Shown here in pieces: positions 9,755-21,789 of a DNA stretch of 64,000 bases. The first letter of the stretch is position 1, and the number at the start of each line of letters is the position of its first letter. This stretch comes from Pontederia crassipes (Eukaryota; Streptophyta; Magnoliopsida; Commelinales; Pontederiaceae), in the NCBI GenBank assembly GCA_030549335.1, contig CM060197.1, positions 18,674,501 to 18,738,500 of the forward strand, given 5' to 3'. The notes beneath the pieces were generated by a model. It was not told where the DNA came from, ran no database searches, and saw only the letters and a list, made by a program, of their open reading frames with translations. Made by a program: the position numbers and the translations under genes.

Positions 9755-12396
9755 TGATAGTGATATTGGGGGGTTTAATGATAACTTGCTGATTTTTGGG
9801 TCAAAAGTCAATTTTTTGAATTTTTGTTTCAATCCCCTAACTCACTCTCTACTGCAGTGCATAGGTCAATTGTAGTAACCCTAAATGTTGTATCCACAGT
9901 GATTTGAAGTCCTAGACTACTTAAAAACAATTTAGACTAATCAAAGTTAAAGTGGCAAAAACAGATTTTTTTAAAGGAAGTGAAAACAGATTTTTTTCTT
10001 TTTCTTTTAGGAATGCAGAATGATAACTTGTTGTAGATTGCTGAAAAGTTAATTAAACTGAATTGTAAATGCTAATATAGAGTCTAAAGGGGTTTATCTA
10101 TCAATGAGGAATGTCCTCCTAGGAGTCGGAGTTCATCTAATTTAATTATGGATGGAAATGGACAAGTTATCACTTTTTAGTCAAATCCAATTCAACCTTT
10201 AAAATGGTTGTTTTCAAAGCTCAATTAGACCAGAACTAAACAATATATTGTCATATGATTCTTAGCCAAGTTGAATTAGAAATGGATCCTCACTGAAAAC
10301 CAAGTTATCATTAGGTTCTATTCAAGGCACTTGCTGATTTTTTTGAAAATTTCACTAAAATCTGAAATGATAACTTCAAGGTATGGTTACAAAATAATGA
10401 AATCACTTCAATTAGCTTGGCAGGAATGAAACTTATCCAATAATAGTGCTAGTGTTCCTTGATTTATCTCTAAACTACAAGAGGACCTTGATTCAACCTC
10501 TCGGCTGCAATAAAAATGAGGTCCACACTTCACACCAATCTATTGGAACCAAAATGCATAGAATCACAAGTTGGAAAATCAGAAATTGTCATTGCTCCTT
10601 GGCTCATCTCTGAATCTCAAGGAAGTCCTTAAAACCATCTCTCAATGGTAGATTAAAGTGGGGCTTAACAATGGACAATCAGATTTCCTGAATTCAGGAA
10701 ATCAGAATTCAGCAACTCATTCAAATCAGAAAAATTCATGATAATTATAGAATTGAATCATGAAATGTCAAAGCTTCCTAATTCATTTCTGAACAAGACT
10801 GGGACATATGATAACTTCTCAGTTGTTCAATTAATCAAATCCCCAATGACAAATCAGATTCAAACAGCTTAGGGAAATCTGAAATCAGAAAGTTCAGATA
10901 TCAAATTTGCAGAAATCAGATTTTCAATCAAAATAGAATCAGAAACTTGGCATGGGTTCTTTGCTCATTTCTAACAAAGATTAGGCCAAATGGCAACTTC
11001 TCAGTTGTAAATACAAGTAGGGTCTTCCAATGCAAAATCTAATCCATAACAGTTCAGATTTCAGAAATGTAAAACCAGAAATTCAGAATTCAAAAATCAG
11101 TGCAGGAAACTTAAACTTATCCCTAATCCATCCACAATATGTATTAGACTACTACCCTATCCTAGGAGGCATGGAGTTTAGCTCCTCATAGTTACAAACA
11201 TAGATACAAAATGGAATAAAGAGTAGAAGCTATCCATCCTGGAATCAGGGCTGTTCTGCAGAAATCAGCAAGCCTTCCTCCACGCTTCAGCTCACATCCA
11301 GCCCCCAATTCTCTTCTCCTTTTCAATGGCCGACCTCCTCCCCTTTCCAGGTTTTCCTCAGCTTATATATGTGTCATGTCCACCCTTTGATCAGCATCAG
11401 AAATTTCTACTCCCTTGATTTCAGCCATCTGTCCAATGGTCCCTGCATTCCAGCTGACTGCAGCAGCTTTTGGGCAGCAAAGGAGTGGTCCCCCCCACCT
11501 TTTTGGCTTAATTCATACTCCTTTTCCCTGCTAGGAAATCCATAACAGCAAACATCAATGTACTCTAATAAGAAATAAACAAATAAGGATTAGGACAGCA
11601 AGTAAACTCAGCTCAATAATCAAAAGGAGTTTGGTGTTGTACATGAATGGAAATCGATATGAAAAACTAATGGTTTTGGAACCCGGAAATGATAACTTTG
11701 CACTAATCATGGAAATTATCCAATACAAGTGGTTCAAGGCATTAAGGCATCAAATGGATTAGGGTGGCAAGTGAGTGAAGTCAGAAATCAAATATGAATA
11801 AGATTTCATAGAAATGATAACTTGGGTGCCAAAACGATAACTCGATTGCCTTAAAAACGATAACTTGTCAAAACTTTTGTTGTAGTTATCCAAATGTGAT
11901 GAAATTTGAACAGCAATGAGTTAGGACAATAATATAATGAATGCCTAAGGCCTTTGTGCAGATTTGACAATTTTGCATGTCGAAATGACAATTTTTCCCT
12001 TTAACCATAATTTGGCATTGGAAAAATGATAACTTGTTCAAATGGACTTAAAATTTTGCACAAGTTGAGATATGATCATCCAAATATGATTCATTCATGA
12101 TAATAATGGATTTAGGGCAAGAAAATCATTGAAAATTAGTTCACTCAAAATAATGATAACTTGACATATAGGAGTGATAACTTGTCCTAAAAATGATAAC
12201 TTGGCATAGAATTGAAATATTTATGGATTTTGGCATTTCAGAACCTCTATGCACATGGAATTAAGTATAAAATGAGGAAGATCAACTAGTTATCACAATC
12301 CATGCATTCCAAACATAATTGGCCAAATGTTGGGCAATTAAGGGGCTCGATATGGGTGAAATGCATCCAAAATGGGATAAAAACCTATATTGATCA
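9755..12396 (-). repeat. Athila A 5' LTR, outer end truncated by 11 bp
   Basis: Same family as 72-2664. It keeps the TATA box region. Its outer end stops at ...TATATTGATCA directly followed by the TSD gttac, while other LTRs of the family end TGATCAGCTAGTGATCA. Eleven bases between two TGATCA copies are missing. Confidence 0.88.
11362..11371 (-). promoter_or_regulatory. Athila A 5' LTR TATA box
   Basis: The minus strand reads CATATATAAG. The same box sits at the matching place in every other LTR of the family: 16099-16108, 27325-27335, 29767-29778 and about 46491 on the minus strand, and 22814-22823 on the plus strand. It is absent only from the 3' LTR of A. It is the likely start of element transcription. 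Confidence 0.6.
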
Positions 12397-12401
12397 GTTA
12401 C

Positions 12402-13200
12402 CACCCCGTTACCGTGTAATCACTCTTCATCTATCAAAGAGGAATCATCACTTGGTACAACTAGGGTAGGCTGAGAAGGTCCGATATCATCTATGGGCCC
12501 TAGTGCAAAATAAATCATTAGTGTCATACCAAATTAAACTAGTGATAATTGATATATGTACAATAAAGTTCACACATCGAGTGTTGTCTATTCGCTGCAT
12601 GATCCATGGCAGTGACAAGCCGGGTGCTTGTGCTATCGTCGACGTAGGACATTATTAAAAAAATGATTAATGTAATTAATTGAGAAATATAATTTTAATA
12701 ATAATAAATATATCACCTGGAATAAGATGTCGCTCGTCAACGCTAGAATGTGGTGAAGTGTCCGATAATCTCAGCGGTGGCGTAGCAACTATCATCATAA
12801 AAAAATATTTAAAATACTTGCATGTATTTAAATTTATGGAATATATAAAAAATAACGTGGTGTGATATGTCGATCGTCGTCGTGCGATCGAGATGTCCCG
12901 GACTATGTGCACCGTCGATGGTGGAGCAACTATCACAAAAACAAAATAATTAGCAACTAGTATCGCCTACTATGTAACACGTACTTGGAGTGATACGTGG
13001 AGACGACCCACCAATGGATCACCTACTATGTGACGATCCGGCTACATGCCCCGTCGGCAGCGAAGCAATTGACATTATTAAAAAAATGAATGTAACTAAT
13101 ATAAGCAACTATAAATAAGCAACTGACAATAAATATAATACCTGGTGATCATGATGGCTCACTCATCTCGAGTGAACGCCTAGAAAAGCGAGATGACCTA
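12402..13200 (-). pseudogene. CACTA-1 Transposase_24-like gene, 5' small exons
   Basis: Corresponds in order to the small exons at 52262-53058 of CACTA-2. They are the start exon (SSRFSRRSLEMSEPS), two or three exons around a repeated CCGTCGACGGGGC core, and the acidic exon GPIDDIGPSQPTLVVPSDD. Splice-like AG/GT borders separate them by AT-rich introns. In-frame stops are present, for example after DEE in the last exon. In CACTA elements this gene usually encodes the DNA-binding TnpA-type partner of the transposase; that role is inferred from position and the better preserved copy. Confidence 0.6.
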
Positions 13201-14691
13201 GAAGTAACAAACTTGTGTTATTATTAGTAAACATATATAACTAAAAAAGGTAACAAGCTTGTGTCATTAGAAGAACTACGGGATTCATTCGCTTGATTTG
13301 TATTCTGATTCATTTTCATCATCTTCGTCGTCATCGCTATAATCTTGATTCGAGTCATCGTCAATGAAATTGTCAAAGTTCACTTCTAAGAGGTCATTTG
13401 AATTAAACTTTTCCATTGGCACAACGTCATCGACTAATTGAATATTCTCAACTCCATCGACTACATCAATCATCTCATTCACTCGATCTTCTTGATAGTA
13501 ATCATCTATGGGCACATCATTGTATACGTATGATGTTTCATTATCATCTATAATTGTTTCTGCTAGGAATACTCTACTTCTCACTTTCCATGACGTCCAC
13601 CAATTTATCCTTGGTTCTTTTCGATGGATACTTAGTGTAGTACACTTGTTGCGCTTGTTTCGCCAATACGAATGGATCGTATGACTGAAGTTTCGATCGA
13701 GGGTTAATATCCATCAATTTAAACTTTTGATCTATCCGAACTCCTTTCTCTCGATCGAACTAAGCACATTTTAACACCACGACTTTGTTCAATTTTTCCA
13801 AATAAGACAATTCTATGATGTTTTCTATAACGCCATAGTAATTGAAGTCATTGTCCCTGTACATGCTTCCTAGAACACATATGCCACTTTCAACAGTTGA
13901 ACGTTGCCAGCTATATTCTTCTGTATGGAATCTATGTCAATTAACTATGATGCTACAATAGCTAAGAACTTGTTTCCTCGGTCCATGACCCAAATCTCAA
14001 ATTTTTTAATCTGTGACTGAGCCATTAATAACCTACAAGAAAAATAACTAAAACTTTATTGAAAGTTACAAATGAGAAATAATATTTATAGACAATCGGA
14101 AAGAATTCTCACTTCACATCTTAACCAATCTGCAAAATAATTTCAATAATTGATCATCATAAATTAACGGACTGATTTCTCGCTGTAATTCTTCGAATTT
14201 CATGAATTCATAGTTTTCAATTAATGAAATCACATAACAATAATTAATTTTAAATTATATAACATATTAAAACAAATTATCTTACTCGAGATACGACACC
14301 ATCTCGCTACAATTTGCAAGGACATAATTCTCAATGGTGGTGAGATCTCAGTCACTCAAGACAACTTTGCGTCCTGTACCAAGAAGCCGACATGGGTACT
14401 TGAAGATGGATAAAGTATTCATGTTAACTTCTCTTTCACCACCGTCATCGTTTCTTGGAACTTGGGTGTGTCATGATTGTATGTGTGGCTCAAAGTACTT
14501 TCAAGTGAAGTTTGACATCTCCTCAATGAAATATGCTTCACATATAGAGCCTTCAATCTTCGCCTTCCTTTTCAAATATAACATGCACCTTTCGAAAGGA
14601 TACATCCACCAATACTGAACCGGACCATATGGAAGATGTACAATCAAGTGCTCCATCACATCAAAGAAAGAAGGTGAAAATATCTTCTGAG
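13201..14691 (-). pseudogene. CACTA-1 Tnp2 transposase, C-terminal part
   Basis: Starts at the Athila B insertion with KIFSPSFFDVMEHLIVHLPYGPVQYWWMYPFERC, a very characteristic Tnp2/DUF4218 stretch, and continues EGSICEAYFIEEMSNF. The end (13285-13584) is an open acidic tail (VRSRVFLAETIIDDNETS, VNEMIDVVDGVENIQLVDD, QDYSDDDEDDENESEYKSSE) also found in CACTA-2. Stops and frameshifts lie between these parts. The reading frame joins directly to 31017 onward (ILITVCKAE then KIFSPSFF), so Athila B split one codon run. Confidence 0.82.
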
Positions 14692-17106
14692 TGATGTGAG
14701 TCAAGTGGAGTAGTGATAACTTGCTGATCTTGTGATTAGAATTGAGAATTTTCAATAATTGGATCAACTCCCTAACTCACTCTCTACTGCAGTGCACAGG
14801 TCAATTGTAGTAAATCCAAATGTTGTATCCACAGTGATTTGAAGCCAATGATTCCCTAAACAATCTAGACTAGCCGTAACTAAAGTGACAAAATCAGGAA
14901 ATTTAGAAAGGTAGAAGACAGATTTTTAATAGTGGCAAAAGGATAATTGCTTTTGGATTTTTGGAGATTTAGATAGACTGAAATTTAGATGCTGAACTAA
15001 GGGCTAAAAGGGTTTATCAATCAATGGGAAAGTCCTCCTAGGAATTGGAGTTCATCTAATTCAATTATGGATGGAATGGAACTATCAATGTGTTTTTAAA
15101 TTTTAACTCAACTTGAAAATGGACTGTTATCACAGCATGATTGAACCAGGACTAATTATAATATTCCCATATGATTAATTAGCTAAGTTGAATTAGAAGA
15201 GGTCTTTACTGATATCAAGTTAAAATTAAGCCTAAACTCAAGTCCCTTACTGATATTTCAAAAATTCTTTCAAATCAAGAAATTTAGTAAAGTCTGAAAT
15301 GATAACAACCAACTACACTTCTAATAATGAGAGAATTACTTCAATTGACTAGGCTGAAATCAATCCAATATTAGGGCTAGTGCTTCTTGGTTTATCTCTA
15401 AACAATAAGAGGATTTTAAATCAGCCTCTCGACTGCAAATTAAATTAAAATCCACACCAACATCAATTAATTGGATTCATTGAGCACATAATTATAGATT
15501 TGAATCTAACAATTATCACTGCATCTTGATTCATCTCTGAACAAGAAGGAAACCATGAATCAACCTCTCAATTGCCTATAAATTAGGATTTCACAATGAC
15601 AAGCAGATTCCAAAAAATTCAGAAATCAGAATTCAAAATAGATTCTACCAACAGCATGTTTTTGCAGATTGAACTCAAGGGAATTATCATTGCCTCTTAA
15701 TACATTTCTGAATAAGAAGAAACCCATAAAATCTACCTCTCAGCAGCTAATGGAATGAGGGATTTTACAATGATAAACAGATCCCAGAAATCAAAAATAA
15801 AAATGCAGAATCGGAAATCAGAAATCAGATATCAATGCAGGAAATTAGATTTGTCCATATACCATCCATAACTAAACAAGATTACTACTCTATCCTAGGA
15901 GAGTTGAGATTTAGCTCATTATAATTACAAGAATAGTCACAATACAAGTAAGGAAACTGATAGAAAACTTCCTGAAATAAGACTCTATCTACATGAAATC
16001 AGGGATGCTCCAACAGCTCCTCCTGGTTCCTTCCTTCAGCTCCTTCATGTAGAAACCCTTGCAATGGCCAGCCCCCCTTTTTCATCCAGATTCTATAGCT
16101 TATATATGACTCTTGTCCACCCTTGAATGCATATTAGAATGTTCCATTCCCCTTTGATTATGCCAAGTGTCCTGGTCCAGAAATAATGGCAGGTGCAGCA
16201 ACTTTTGGACAGCCAAAAAGCAAATGGTCCCCCCCCCCCCTCCTTTTTCAGCTTGTGCAGCCTTGTTTTCCCTGCTAGAAGAGCCAAAACAACAAGCATC
16301 AAAGTCCTTGAATAGGATTTAAACAAATAAGGATTAGGACAATAACAATTATTAGCTCTATTATCAAATGGGATTTGGTGTTGTGCAAGAATGAAATTCT
16401 TAATTAGAAATGATAACTTTTAAGCCCGGAATGATAACTTTGTGTCATATCATAAAAATTGTCCAAATATGAGTGGTTCAGAGCAGTGAAGGCATCAAAG
16501 GGATTAGGATGGCAAGTAAATGAGGTCAATTATCAAGTGTGGATAAAATTTCATAGGAATGATAACTTGAGCCCCGGAATGATAACTTTGTGCCATATAA
16601 TGATAACTTGTTATAAATTTGGTTGGGGTTATCCAAATGTGATCAAATCAGAGCAGTAAGGAGTTTGGACAGAAATTTAACAATTTCCTAATGCTGTTAT
16701 GCAGAAATGATAACCTTGCACATCGAAATGATAATTTTGCCCTAAAAATGATAACTTGTCACCAAGAATGATAACTTGTGTATTGGGGTGATAACTTTGC
16801 ACAAATCAAACAATGGTTATCCAAATATGATTCATTCATAATTACAAGGGATTTAGGCAAGATAACAACTAGAAATCAGCTCAATTAGTAAAATGATAAC
16901 TTAGCACATTGGAATGATAACTTTATGGATTTTAGCAATTCAGAACCTCTATGCACATGGAATTGAATACAAGATGAGGATGATCTGGTTATCACAATCC
17001 ATTGCATTCCATGCATAATTGGCCAAAACAAGGCAAAATGAGGGCTCGATATGGGTGAAATGAATAGAAAATGGGATAAAAACCTAATATGATCAGCTAG
17101 TGATCA
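14692..17106 (-). repeat. Athila B 3' LTR
   Basis: Plus-strand ends are TGATGTGAGTCAAGTG and TGATCAGCTAGTGATCA. TATA box at 16099-16108 (minus). The segment 16400-16930 holds about a dozen ATGATAACTT motifs, the densest array in the window. Confidence 0.9.
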
Positions 17107-17436
17107 AACTCCCCCAAGCTTAGCCTTTTGCTTGTCCTCAAATTCATGGAGTTGTGCATTGATCCATTATGCATCTCAACCGGAGGTTTGGGTGATCCAT
17201 ACTTCATGATTTGCAATCAATTCTGCACAGAAGTAGATGATATCAATGGAATCTGCAATATTAAATTTTTGGGATGCACAATTTGATAATGCACTGAAAT
17301 GCACTGAAATTCAGAAATGATAGATGTGGATGACTGATATGAATGATAATTCAGATGTCAATATGATTATTGTAGCATGAAGTAGAAGGTAATATCAGTT
17401 ATCATTGGTATTTCAGTGAGAAAATAAAAATTGAGT
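17107..17436 (-). other. Athila B polypurine tract and short 3' untranslated region
   Basis: PPT at 17107-17123 (minus AAGCTTGGGGGAGTT). The remaining 300 bp are AT-rich without a gene and match the part of A nearest its integrase. Confidence 0.75.
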
Positions 17437-18720
17437 TTAAGAGTACTCCCTAAGTGAAAATTTATGGATAGATCTGATTTCTCCTTGATTTATTCCTACA
17501 AAACAGAGAAAATTATATATAAAATGGCTTGGGTTACCTCCCAAGAAGTGCCTTACTTTAGTATCTTGCAATATCAGCACCTCCTTAGTTGAATTCATTT
17601 TTGTGAGGTTGTATAACTTCAATCTTTGTCCATTAACCTTGAATATGTCAGCATTGTCATTGATAAGGTCCACGGCTCCAAAAGGGTAAACTTTGTGGAT
17701 TTTGAAGGGTCCACTCCATCTGGATTTTAATTTTCTAGGAAATAGTTTAAGCCTTGAATTAAACAGCAATGCAAGGTCTCCAACCTTGAAATCTTTCTTC
17801 AAAATCCTGCTGTCATGCCACCTCTTTGTCCTTTCCTTGTAAAATTCATAATTGTGGTAGGCATTGAGCCTAATCTCATCCAATTCATCAATTTGCAATA
17901 GCCTTTTCTGTCCACAAGATTGCATATCAAATTTAGTGCCTTGACAGCCCAATAAGCTTTGTGCTTGAGTTCAATTAGCAAATGGCAATTTTTCCCATAA
18001 ATCAATTTGTAAGGAGAGACACAAATTGGAGATTTGTAGGCTGTCCTATAGGCCCAAAGTGCATCATTCAATTTTATGCTCCAATCCTTTCTAGTCAATG
18101 AAACTGTCTTCTCCAAAATTGCTTTTATTTCCCTATTGTATATTTCAGCTTGGCCATTTGTTTGAGGGTGATATAGGCTGTTGAAACCTTGTGCTTTACC
18201 CATATTTGCTCAAAAGATTCTCAAAGCTTCTTTCTATGAAGTGGTTGCCTCCATCACTGATAACCACCCTTGGAATTCCAAATCTTGGAAAAATAATGTC
18301 CTTGAACATTCTAATAACAATCCTAGAATCAGCAGCTACAGTTGGAATTGCCTCTATCCATTTGGATACATAGTCAACAACCAGCAATATAAACTTAAAT
18401 CCAAATGAAGTAGGAAATGGGCCCATGTAGTCAATGCCCCATACATCAAAGATCTCAACTTCTAAAATTCCCTGCTGTGGCATTTCATTTCTTCTTGAAA
18501 TAGATCTTGTTCTTTGACATTCATCACAACTTTTTACATACATATAGGCATCTTTGAACAAACTAGGCCAATAAAAGACTAATTGGAGGATTTTGGCTGC
18601 TGTCTTTTGAGTGGCACCATGTCCACCATATGGAGATGAGTGGCATGCATGCAAAATATCCTGAAATTCTGATTCTGGTACACACCTTCTATACATGCCA
18701 TCAGGGGACTTCTTGAACAA
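17437..18720 (-). pseudogene. Athila B integrase
   Basis: 18720-18196 holds the zinc domain ([26 protein letters not shown] with its CxxC kept) and most of the core: [14 protein letters not shown] gives the first Asp and VISDGGNHF the second. A frameshift with stop near 18196 leads to another frame carrying [20 protein letters not shown] with the catalytic Glu. A further frameshift near 17940 leads to the C-terminal part ([37 protein letters not shown]). All motifs are present across three frames. The last frame runs through the conserved post-integrase block (17525-17566) and ends at 17437. Confidence 0.85.
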
Positions 18721-19584
18721 GAGGGGATCTTTCCAATAATAGTCCTTTAAGTCATGGAAAATTTTCTTTTTCTACTGGTAGAACAATCCCACAAGCCAAG
18801 TAATTAACTATGTCAGCATACCAGGGAGTTGGGAGCTGTTATGACCATCAATCAAGAAATCATCAGGAAATGAATCATTGATAGGGAGAATTGGAGATTT
18901 TTGAATTCCCTCCATCCTTGACAAATGATCAGCAACCAGATTTTCACTACCCCTTTTATCCCTTATTTCAACATCAAACTCTTGTAGCAATAGGATCCAT
19001 CTAATGAGCCTTGGTTTTGACTCTTTCTTGTTGATCAGGTGCCTCACTACTTGATGGTCAGTGTATACAATCACCTTGGATCCAACTAAATAAGGCTTGA
19101 ATTTGTCAAATGCAAATACTACAGCTAGTAGCTCCTTCTCAGTGGTGGCATAATTGATTTAAGCCTCGTCTAATGTCTTGCTAGCATAGAAAATGACATA
19201 ATTCTTCTTATCCCTTCTTTGTCCTAGGACTGCTCCTACTGCTTGGTCAGATGCATCACACATAACTTCAAAGGGCAATGTCCAATCTGATGGTTGCACA
19301 ATAGGAGCTGATACGAGGGCTTCTTTCAACTGATTAAAGGCCTTCATGCAATCTTCATTGAAATTGAACTCAGCATCTTTTGCCAATAGCTTGGTAAGAG
19401 GCCTGGTTATCATTGAAAAGTTCTTGATGAATCTCCTGTAGAATCCAGCATGGCCTAGAAAACTTCTGATTGCCTTTACATTTCTTGGAGGTGGCAACTT
19501 CTCAATGACCTCAATCTTTGCTTTGTCCATCTCAATTCCCTTACTAGACACAATATGGCCTAAAAAAAATCCTTCCTGAACCAT
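18721..19584 (-). pseudogene. Athila B RNase H domain
   Basis: 19584-19159 runs from the RT connection ([18 protein letters not shown]) through [19 protein letters not shown] to a TAA at 19159 where E has Gln. The frame then continues with [13 protein letters not shown] and [15 protein letters not shown] to [12 protein letters not shown] with the Asp kept. It is broken again by a frameshift near 18830-18840. 18721-18807 is the linker to integrase, with a further stop. Confidence 0.83.
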
Positions 19585-20018
19585 GAAGTGGCATTTTTCC
19601 CAATTCAGAATTAAATTTGACTCTCTGCACCTTTGTAACCATTTGTAACACTTTTGTTAAATTCTCCAAGCATGCTTCAAAAGAGTCCCCATAGACTGAA
19701 AAATCATCCATAAATACCTCCATGATGTCCTCAATAAAGTCTGAGAAGATAGACATCATGCACCTCTGGAAAGTGGCAAGGGCATTGCATAATCCAAATG
19801 ACATCCTCCTATATGCAAATGTCCCATATGGACAAGTAAAGGTGGTCTTGTGCTGGTCTTGGGGGGTGGATAGGAATCTGAAGAAACCCTGAGTATCCAT
19901 CTAGATAGCAGAAATGAGAGTGCTTGACCAACCTCTTTAGCATTTGATCAATAAAAGGAAGAGGGAAGTGGTCCTTCCTGGTTGCCTTATTTAACTTTCT
20001 GAAGTCTATACACATTCT
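19544..20018 (-). pseudogene. Athila B reverse transcriptase core
   Basis: Starts after a TAG that replaces a Trp codon (TVTG-stop at 20019). [20 protein letters not shown] follows. An extra C in a run of C near 19863 shifts the frame within [12 protein letters not shown]. The next frame carries [17 protein letters not shown] and [10 protein letters not shown] with the catalytic Asp pair. A short duplication near 19640 (repeated TTTGTAACA) shifts the frame again before the RNase H segment. Confidence 0.83.
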
Positions 20019-21416
20019 CTAGCCAGTGACAGTCCTAGTAGAAATCAATTCATTTGAATCTGATTTGACTACTGTTATTCCTCCTTTCTTTGACACCACC
20101 TGAATAGGGCTGACCCATTCACTATTTGAAATGGAATATATGATTCCAGCATTCAGCAACTTCAACACTTCCTTTTTTACAACTTCCTTCATCACTGGAT
20201 TGAGTCTTCTTTGACATTCAATTGAAGGCTTGTAGTTGTCCTCCATAGGAATCCTGTGCATGCAAATTGAAGGGTTTATCCCCTTAATGTCTTCAATAGA
20301 ATAGCCAATCACCTCCCTATACAACTTCAGTCTCTTTAAAAGTTCTTGGATCTGTTCCTTGGGCAAGTTGGCATTGATAATCACTAGAAGTGTGGAGTTC
20401 TCTCCCAAGAATTCATACTTGAGGTTGCTAGGGAGGGGCTTCAGTTCCAATTGGGATGAATTGTCCTGAGTTGGATTGGTGTGAGGTTCAGCAGTGAAAA
20501 CCTCCAACACTCCATTCTGGAATTCTGAATTCCCTACTGATTGGAGTGCATTCATAGATGATTGGCATGCCTTGGCTTCTAGATCCTCTAATTTCCTCAA
20601 GTGATCAAACATGAGGTATCTCTGCAATGGATCTTCAATTGGTATTATTGCCGAGGCTTGCTCCATAATTTGATCAATTTGTCCATCTCCAAAGTCATCT
20701 TGCTGACAGTTTGGCCTATTGATAACTTGTGCCAAGTTGAATTCTACTTTATCTTCTCCAATTTGGAAGGTCAATCTCCCTTCTTTGACAACTATGACAA
20801 CACCAGCAGTGGCTAGAAAAGGCCTCCCTAGCAGGATTGGAGTGTTTAGATCCTCATCCATGTCAAGCACTACAAAGTCCACGGGAATGTAAAACTTTCC
20901 AACCTTTAAGGGTATGTCTTCAATGATTCCATCTGGGTACTTAATGGATCTGTCAGCCAGCTGTAGGGACATGTTGGTGGGTTTCATATCTCCCAATTCT
21001 AACTTTCTGCATAGGGATAATGGGATCACACTCACAGATGCACCCAAGTCACACATGGCTCTTTGGATTTTCCTATTCCCTATTTCACAAGGAATTGAGA
21101 AGCTCCCTGGATCCTTTAGTTTAGGAGGCAACTTGTTTTGAATTATTGCAGAAGCCTCCTCAATTAATGCTATGGTTTCATGTTTCATAATCCTCCTCTT
21201 CTTGGTCAAGATTTCCTTTAAGAACTTGGCATATGAGGGCATCTCTTGAGTGGCTTCAACAAATGGCACATTGATATATAATTTCTTCAAGATTTCAAGG
21301 AACCTCCCATATTGCTGATCTTGCCTAGCCTTAACCAATCTTTGAGGGAAAGGCACTTTATCAAAAACCCTACCCTTTACTTCATTTTGAGGGTTTTTGT
21401 TCCGATTTTTCACCAC
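20019..21416 (-). pseudogene. Athila B protease, linker and RT N-terminus
   Basis: A 465-codon open stretch, the longest for this region in the window. Protease site: AMCDLGASVSVIPLSLCRKL, with the catalytic Asp intact, unlike A. Then DFVVLDMDEDLNTPILLGRP, KEGRLTFQIGEDKVEF, a variable linker (PIEDPLQRYLMFDHLRKLED) and the RT fingers start (INPSICMHRIPMEDNYKPS, WVSPIQVVSKKGG). It ends at a TAG that was TGG. Upstream the frame runs through the LRSG gag-pol junction. Confidence 0.85.
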
Positions 21417-21784
21417 ATCCTCTTCAGTTAGCTCTTCAACAGGGTTTGAGCTTGAAATTGTTTAAGTTGAATTGCCCTCAACATTCTTCATTGGTTCCTC
21501 AACAATTCTTCCACTCCTGAGTTGGCTAGCTTGAGCTTGTTCCTTGGGGTTCACTTTTGATTGTCCAGGGAAGAAGGTTGTCTGATAGAAGTGCTTGCTT
21601 GCTGGGCAATTTGGCTCTGAAGCAACTTCTGATTGGCACTCAAGGCCTCATATCCAGTGGTTAATTTCTGCATTGCCTCCTCCTGCTTTTCTTATTTCTT
21701 CAGAATTTGTTGCAGCAACTCCTCCATTTTTGAGAATTGAGTGGCTTGAGCTTGTGGTGGCTCATATGGAGGTCTTTGCATTGG
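21417..21784 (-). pseudogene. Athila B gag C-terminus / gag-pol junction
   Basis: Contains the junction NPKEQAQASQLRSGRIVEEP in one frame with a stop just before the protease frame starts. The Gln/Pro-rich gag tail comes before that. It is cut at 21785 by the plus-oriented solo LTR and resumes at 24570. Confidence 0.75.
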
Positions 21785-21789
21785 GATAG

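Larger units (their letters stand above)
72..12396 (-). mobile_element. Athila A, full-length Ty3/gypsy retrotransposon (Athila-like), defective
   Basis: Two LTRs (72-2664 and 9755-12396) flank a 7.1-kb internal region with gag-PR-RT-RNaseH-INT on the minus strand. A tRNA-Asp primer site lies next to the 5' LTR and a polypurine tract next to the 3' LTR. TSD is gtgac (67-71) and gttac (12397-12401), one mismatch; the host sequence either side rejoins as a CACTA-1 exon. The Athila assignment rests on the gag type, tRNA-Asp PBS, long LTRs, FMDDFSVYG reverse transcriptase motif and integrase after RNase H. There is no envelope-like ORF. The first 190 bases of the two LTRs differ at about six positions plus an indel, so the insertion is not recent. 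Confidence 0.92.

Noticed and set aside
16400..16930. Regularly recurring ATGATAACTT resembling a CRISPR-like or satellite array
   Set aside because: Spacing is irregular, repeats are short and degenerate, and the region is an Athila LTR in a plant genome.
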